Below the pieces are notes generated by a model. The model made no database searches, was not told the origin of the DNA, and was given only the letters and a program-made list of their open reading frames with translations. From the NCBI RefSeq assembly GCF_905220565.1, contig NC_059401.1, forward strand, positions 707,001 through 771,000: DNA of 64,000 bases. Direction: 5' to 3'. This document shows, piece by piece, positions 62,015-64,000 of this stretch (the stretch's first letter is position 1; each line of letters begins with the position of its first letter). The position numbers were made by a program, and so were the translations under genes. This stretch comes from Melitaea cinxia (taxonomy: Eukaryota > Arthropoda > Insecta > Lepidoptera > Nymphalidae).

Positions 62015-62687
62015 CTATACGATACATTGTAATAACATCAATAATAAATAAATTAATTAATTTATATTATAATTATATTATATAATGTACGGATCTTATT
62101 GACAATGAAATAAAACGATGTGTTTCTCTGTAAACAAAGGTTTATTTGCCTGAGTTATATTCTATTAGAAACTTACACACTATTACACTCTAAACTTAAG
62201 TAAAACTCAACTGTAAACAAAGAAACGACATTTAACGTTTATTATTCACAGTGTCAATTTCTTTATTAATCTTTTTTAATAATCTAAACAAATTAAATAA
62301 GGTTTAGTCTTAACCGCAATATCATCTTTTTCCTAATCCATCAATTTATAATCTCTTCATTTGCATTGACAGCACTGCTTTACGGCCAGTACGTAACATT
62401 CAAATCAAAGAAAATTTTGTCTATTTCTTTACAATTATATTAATTTATTATTTATATATTTTTTGACGGCCCTCACTAAGATTTGCTCCTGTGTCGGGGT
62501 TCCGGGAACATACACAATATACCAGTGCAAATGCCCAGACCGCGGCAAACATCTGGATGGCCAATTGGCCAATACCTGTAAGCCTTCTACTGCTGGTTAA
62601 AAACCTCCATCACACAGGAGCTGTGTAGTTTGGTCAAGGCCCTATATTTCTTTGTGGATTGGTAGACAATTTCTTTACTAAAAAAAC
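62015..62687. other. AT-rich stretch
   Basis: No gene. A weak SINE family A trace lies at 62530-62590 (CCCAGACCGCGGCAAACATC). Confidence 0.4.
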
Positions 62688-62765
62688 AAGTATTCTTTAG
62701 ACCACACGACTGAAGTAAAACTTATTTAGCTCCATCTAATTTATATCTCCCTCGCAACTTCATAG
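62688..62765 (+). repeat. MITE, GAAGTAAAACTT family, left end
   Basis: TTTAGACCACACGACTGAAG then TAAAACTT; cut off where the LINE 3' end begins. Confidence 0.6.
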
Positions 62766-64000
62766 ATAGAATATACTTTATTGCACACCACTCGGAAAAA
62801 AAACATTAGATAAAACAGTTATTTACACATAGAGATAGTAATGTACAAAGGCGGTCTTATCGCTTAGTAGCGATCTCTTCCAGACAACCTTTAGATATAG
62901 GATAATATGCATTGAAAAGGTAGCAGCGCAATTATCTGTATAATTTGTAAATTCAACATTATGCATGCAAACATGATGCATTTTCGTTCCCTACTCAAAA
63001 AATATAGAAAAAAAAAATACTTCATACATAGACATATATACATAAAATATCTACATACATACAAAGCATACGTACTTACATGCAAACACATATACATATA
63101 TACATACATACATACATACATACATACATACATAACATGTCGTCACAATTTAACAAAGTTAATAGAAATAGAAGATAAAATAAGTAAAAGTGATGCAAAT
63201 CGGAAAAAGCTAAACTGATTAATTAATCATAGTGAGATAGTAGGCTTTAACTAACTTTTTAAAGGAGATAAGTGATTGTGCTTTTTTGATGTTGAGTGGC
63301 AACGCATTCCATAATTGGACTGCCTGTACAGAAAAAGACAATTTGTAAAATTTGGTGTTGTGCACAGGAACCCTTAGTGTCAGGTTCTCTGCTGAACGAA
63401 GAGTTTTATTGTGAGTTCCAAGAAATTCAAATTTAACTTTGAGGTAGATTGGTGCATTTTTGTGAAATAACACACAGTACAATAGCGAGAGAACATGCAG
63501 ATTCCGGCGAAGACGAATAGGTAACCATTTGAGCCTTGAACGAAATTCGGAGACGTGATCATATTTGCGCAAACCAAATATGAAACGTATGGCGATGTTT
63601 TGAAGTCGCTCAAGTTTATTCATTTGTTCTTCGGTTAAATTGAGATAGCTTGCGTCGGCATAGTCGAGAATGGATAGGAATAGAGATTGGGCTAGCATAA
63701 TTTTGGTAGGAATTGGCAGAAAATAGCGCAACCTCTGAAGAGATTTTAGTGATGCTATAGTTTTTCGGCTTAATTCTTTAATGTGATAGGTCCACGATAA
63801 CGTGGAGTCTATGTATAAACCGAGGTTTTTTACATTCTTGCTATATGGTATGACGGTTCCGTTGAATTTTAGCTTCGGTAATTCCACCCAATCGATTCTA
63901 GAAATCAGATTCTGGCTGCCAACTACAATAGCCTAAGACTTAGCAGGATTTACTGTGAGGCCGTACATCCTGCTCCAGTCACAAATAATTTCCAAGTCCT
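62766..64000 (-). pseudogene. Jockey/CR1-like LINE, 3' part (runs off the window)
   Basis: A minus-strand frame (63219-63887) encodes the C-terminal part of a non-LTR reverse transcriptase: YSKNVKNLGLYIDSTLSWTY, LPIPTKIMLAQSLFLSILDY, ERLQNIAIRFIFGLRKYDHV and LWNALPLNIKKAQSLISFKK. The frame extends upstream to the window edge (RMYGLTVNPAKS) but with an in-frame TAG at about 63930, so this copy is dead. The 3' region holds (TATG)n near 63095-63135 and a tail with AATAAAGTATATTCTATC. The catalytic palm lies outside the window. Confidence 0.8.
63095..63135. repeat. (CATA)n microsatellite
   Basis: About ten CATA units within the LINE 3' region. Confidence 0.9.

Overview
The window looks like nuclear DNA of a lepidopteran insect (moth or butterfly). 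It is AT-rich, introns are long, and the sequence is crowded with short interspersed repeats of types familiar from Lepidoptera: tRNA-derived SINEs, non-autonomous Helitrons ending in CTAG, foldback and TIR elements, and non-LTR retrotransposon remnants. Against this background, the exons of one conserved gene stand out, and several of them are strikingly GC-rich. No bacterial, phage, CRISPR or operon-like feature is present. Family names rest on remembered motifs because no search could be run.

Layout. (1) 995-1192 is the last coding exon of a peroxiredoxin-5 gene whose earlier exons lie left of the window. (2) 2803-53358 holds a 16-exon gene on the same strand. It encodes a HECT E3 ubiquitin ligase of the AREL1 (KIAA0317) type, predicted at 943 residues, with an N-terminal membrane segment, two SAM-like repeats, a second hydrophobic segment, filamin/Ig-like repeats and a HECT domain with catalytic Cys910. 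All exon junction phases agree. Intron 1 (18.4 kb) and intron 2 (20.1 kb) are almost entirely repeats. A candidate alternative promoter and first exon (about 4480-4929) lie in intron 1 and splice in the correct phase to exon 2. (3) 53359 to about 54625 is the 3' UTR, beginning with a SINE-like repeat. (4) 54.6-61.9 kb is intergenic, with several MITEs and an unidentified 63-codon ORF. (5) 61883-62014 is a GC-rich, probable coiled-coil exon on the minus strand. (6) The right end (62.7-64 kb) is the 3' part of a Jockey/CR1-like LINE on the minus strand.

The most notable structures are inside the ligase gene. A 146-bp unit is tandemly triplicated across the exon 11 splice donor. A 31-bp minisatellite starts exactly at the exon 15 donor and offers an in-frame 20-codon extension. 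A 1.76-kb foldback with a loop of roughly 62-bp tandem repeats sits in intron 6 and would form a long hairpin in the pre-mRNA. Intron 2 carries two near-identical 600-bp elements in inverted orientation. Intron 1 carries a 700-bp rearranged tRNA-like SINE cluster bounded by a 14-bp target duplication. These are candidates for alternative splicing and small-RNA production. I saw no wholly new multi-gene system.
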